The translations under genes were made by a program, and so were the position numbers. Below are positions 13,749-14,363 of a stretch of DNA of 14,363 bases, piece after piece (within the stretch, counting starts at the first letter, position 1; each line of letters opens with the position of its first letter). The DNA lies in NCBI GenBank assembly GCA_963714645.1, contig CAVQQX010000096.1, forward strand, positions 1-14,363. The letters run 5' to 3'. The notes under the pieces are model-generated. The model saw only the letters and a program-made list of their open reading frames with translations. It ran no database searches and was not told the origin of the DNA. Source of the stretch: RPQJ01 sp963714645 (lineage in GTDB: Bacteria; Pseudomonadota; Gammaproteobacteria; Steroidobacterales; Steroidobacteraceae).

Positions 13749-14363
13749 ATGAACTTCGGGATCGACATCGAGGCCTGTGCGCGCTGCGGCGGCCGCTGGG
13801 GCTGGGATTGCGACCCGATTCAGACCGACAATACCTGGGGTGACAACACCAAGGGCGCAACTGAGCGATTTATCACGGCTTATAACAACTGGGTGCTCAG
13901 CGGCCTGGCGCCAACCGACAGTGTTCAATTGCCGCCGGAGACGTTCAATCGCGTCAAGAATTCCGGCGCCCACAAATGGCCGATCGAAATGTGGCGCGCA
14001 GTTTATGATATCTACGACGACGAAATTGCCGCCAATCTCGGCATCACCCGCGACCAGATGGGCCGCTATCGCGCCTTGCTCGCCTTCGCCGATGACCTCA
14101 AGAAACTCGTCGCTTGCGGCGAATCATTTCCACTCGATAACGCGGGCCGCGACAACTATCGCTCTCAGCTAAATCGCCGTGTGGAATTACTCTTTTTCGA
14201 CAAGGAAGAAATCCCCGTTCTCAACTGTCCGGCAACCACCAACGCCGTTCACACACCCGACGAGTGTCCGCTTTGGCACAAATGGCATTTTGCTTCGGTC
14301 TACATCGACCCCGCCGATCTCAATTGGGAGGTGGGAGGTGGGAGGTCAAGGCACACTGGAGGA
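13749..14363 (+). CDS. Open partial ORF, PG_binding_1-like start fused to IS91 scrap
   Basis: From the ATG at 13749 the frame is open to the last base (205 codons, no stop). The first 16 residues are the IS91 scrap. After that the sequence is GWDCDPIQTDNTWGDNTKGA then TERFITAYNNW, matching the pattern of PG_binding_1 repeats (DPI-TD--WG--T-GA---F--AYN). Next come ETFNRVKNSGAHKWPIEMWR, AVYDIYDDEIAANLGITRDQ and LLAFADDLKKLVACGESFPL. Then follow DNYRSQLNRRVELLFFDKEE and a Cys-bearing stretch (VLNCPATTNAVHTPDECPLW). The CGESFP plus NRRVELLFF combination recalls large LysM/peptidoglycan-binding proteins. The DNA is visibly less GC-rich than the rest, with ttt, aat and gaa codons common, so it looks acquired. 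The true N-terminus is missing. A gggaggt x3 repeat interrupts the last codons. Confidence 0.6.
   Translation, partial: MNFGIDIEACARCGGRWGWDCDPIQTDNTWGDNTKGATERFITAYNNWVLSGLAPTDSVQLPPETFNRVKNSGAHKWPIEMWRAVYDIYDDEIAANLGITRDQMGRYRALLAFADDLKKLVACGESFPLDNAGRDNYRSQLNRRVELLFFDKEEIPVLNCPATTNAVHTPDECPLWHKWHFASVYIDPADLNWEVGGGRSRHTGG
13755..13796 (+). mobile_element. IS91-family transposase zinc-motif scrap
   Basis: Codons from 13755 read FGIDIEACARCGGR, the CxxCGG segment that in IS91-type transposases follows RLKRV. Nothing of the transposase lies before or after it. It starts at the same ttcggg hexamer at which the other scrap (5930-6067) breaks off. The frame then passes into unrelated sequence. 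Confidence 0.55.
14326..14346. repeat. Heptanucleotide repeat (gggaggt) x3
   Basis: Three perfect copies of gggaggt run from 14326 to 14346, close to the window edge. Because the unit is seven bases, each copy gained or lost shifts the reading frame of the surrounding ORF, which reads EVGGGRS here and has no family character after LNW. Confidence 0.85.

Overview
The window is GC-rich bacterial DNA with strong Shine-Dalgarno sites and short, often overlapping genes. The protein families (plant-subtilase-like secreted S8 protease with PA insert, YcfJ-type glycine-zipper protein, BON lipoprotein, lmo0937-type membrane peptide, DUF4398/OmpA lipoproteins, Crp/Fnr regulators ending in CECYA) suggest a high-GC gammaproteobacterium of the Xanthomonadales / Nevskiales / Steroidobacter type. 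That taxonomic call rests on recalled family resemblance only.

Layout. (1) 1-885: remains of topoisomerase I (topA) with two reading-frame breaks, joined in frame to the last third of an aerobic coproporphyrinogen oxidase (hemF). (2) 886-1274: intergenic, with an 11-bp tandem repeat. (3) 1275-4307: an intact 1010-residue exported subtilase followed by a perfect intrinsic terminator. (4) 4486-6067: a scrap zone. A DUF899 gene with a large internal deletion runs into the 3' two thirds of a transposon-type AAA ATPase, followed by three small ORFs and a piece of an IS91-type transposase. (5) 6363-9336: an envelope/stress cluster: two-BON lipoprotein (possibly coupled to a small upstream ORF), YcfJ-like glycine-zipper protein, two tiny membrane proteins, a small exported protein, and a Pro/Ala-rich lipoprotein broken by one frameshift. 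(6) 9346-10570: a hydrolase-like C-terminal scrap, and antisense to it a PAS-GGDEF diguanylate cyclase with two frameshifts and a lost natural C-terminus. (7) 10655-13693: two Crp/Fnr-type regulators (the first broken by two frameshifts, the second intact) flanking a translationally coupled pair of lipoproteins, DUF4398 and DUF4398-OmpA. (8) 13749-14363: another IS91 transposase scrap fused in frame to a visibly less GC-rich open frame with a peptidoglycan-binding-like start, still open at the window edge.

The intact genes make a coherent picture of outer-membrane and periplasm maintenance: lipoproteins anchored to peptidoglycan, glycine-zipper and BON proteins of the osmotic/envelope-stress kind, and Crp-type regulators beside them. 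The most striking feature is the number of junctions: gene pieces fused to unrelated pieces (topA/hemF, DUF899/ATPase, hydrolase/GGDEF, IS91/peptidoglycan-binding) plus single-base frame breaks in four genes, while long neighbours are clean. Either this locus is a decay and rearrangement hot spot around IS91-type elements, or the contig carries assembly and indel errors. Reads across the junctions would decide. I found no CRISPR array, tRNA, rRNA or convincing new defence system.
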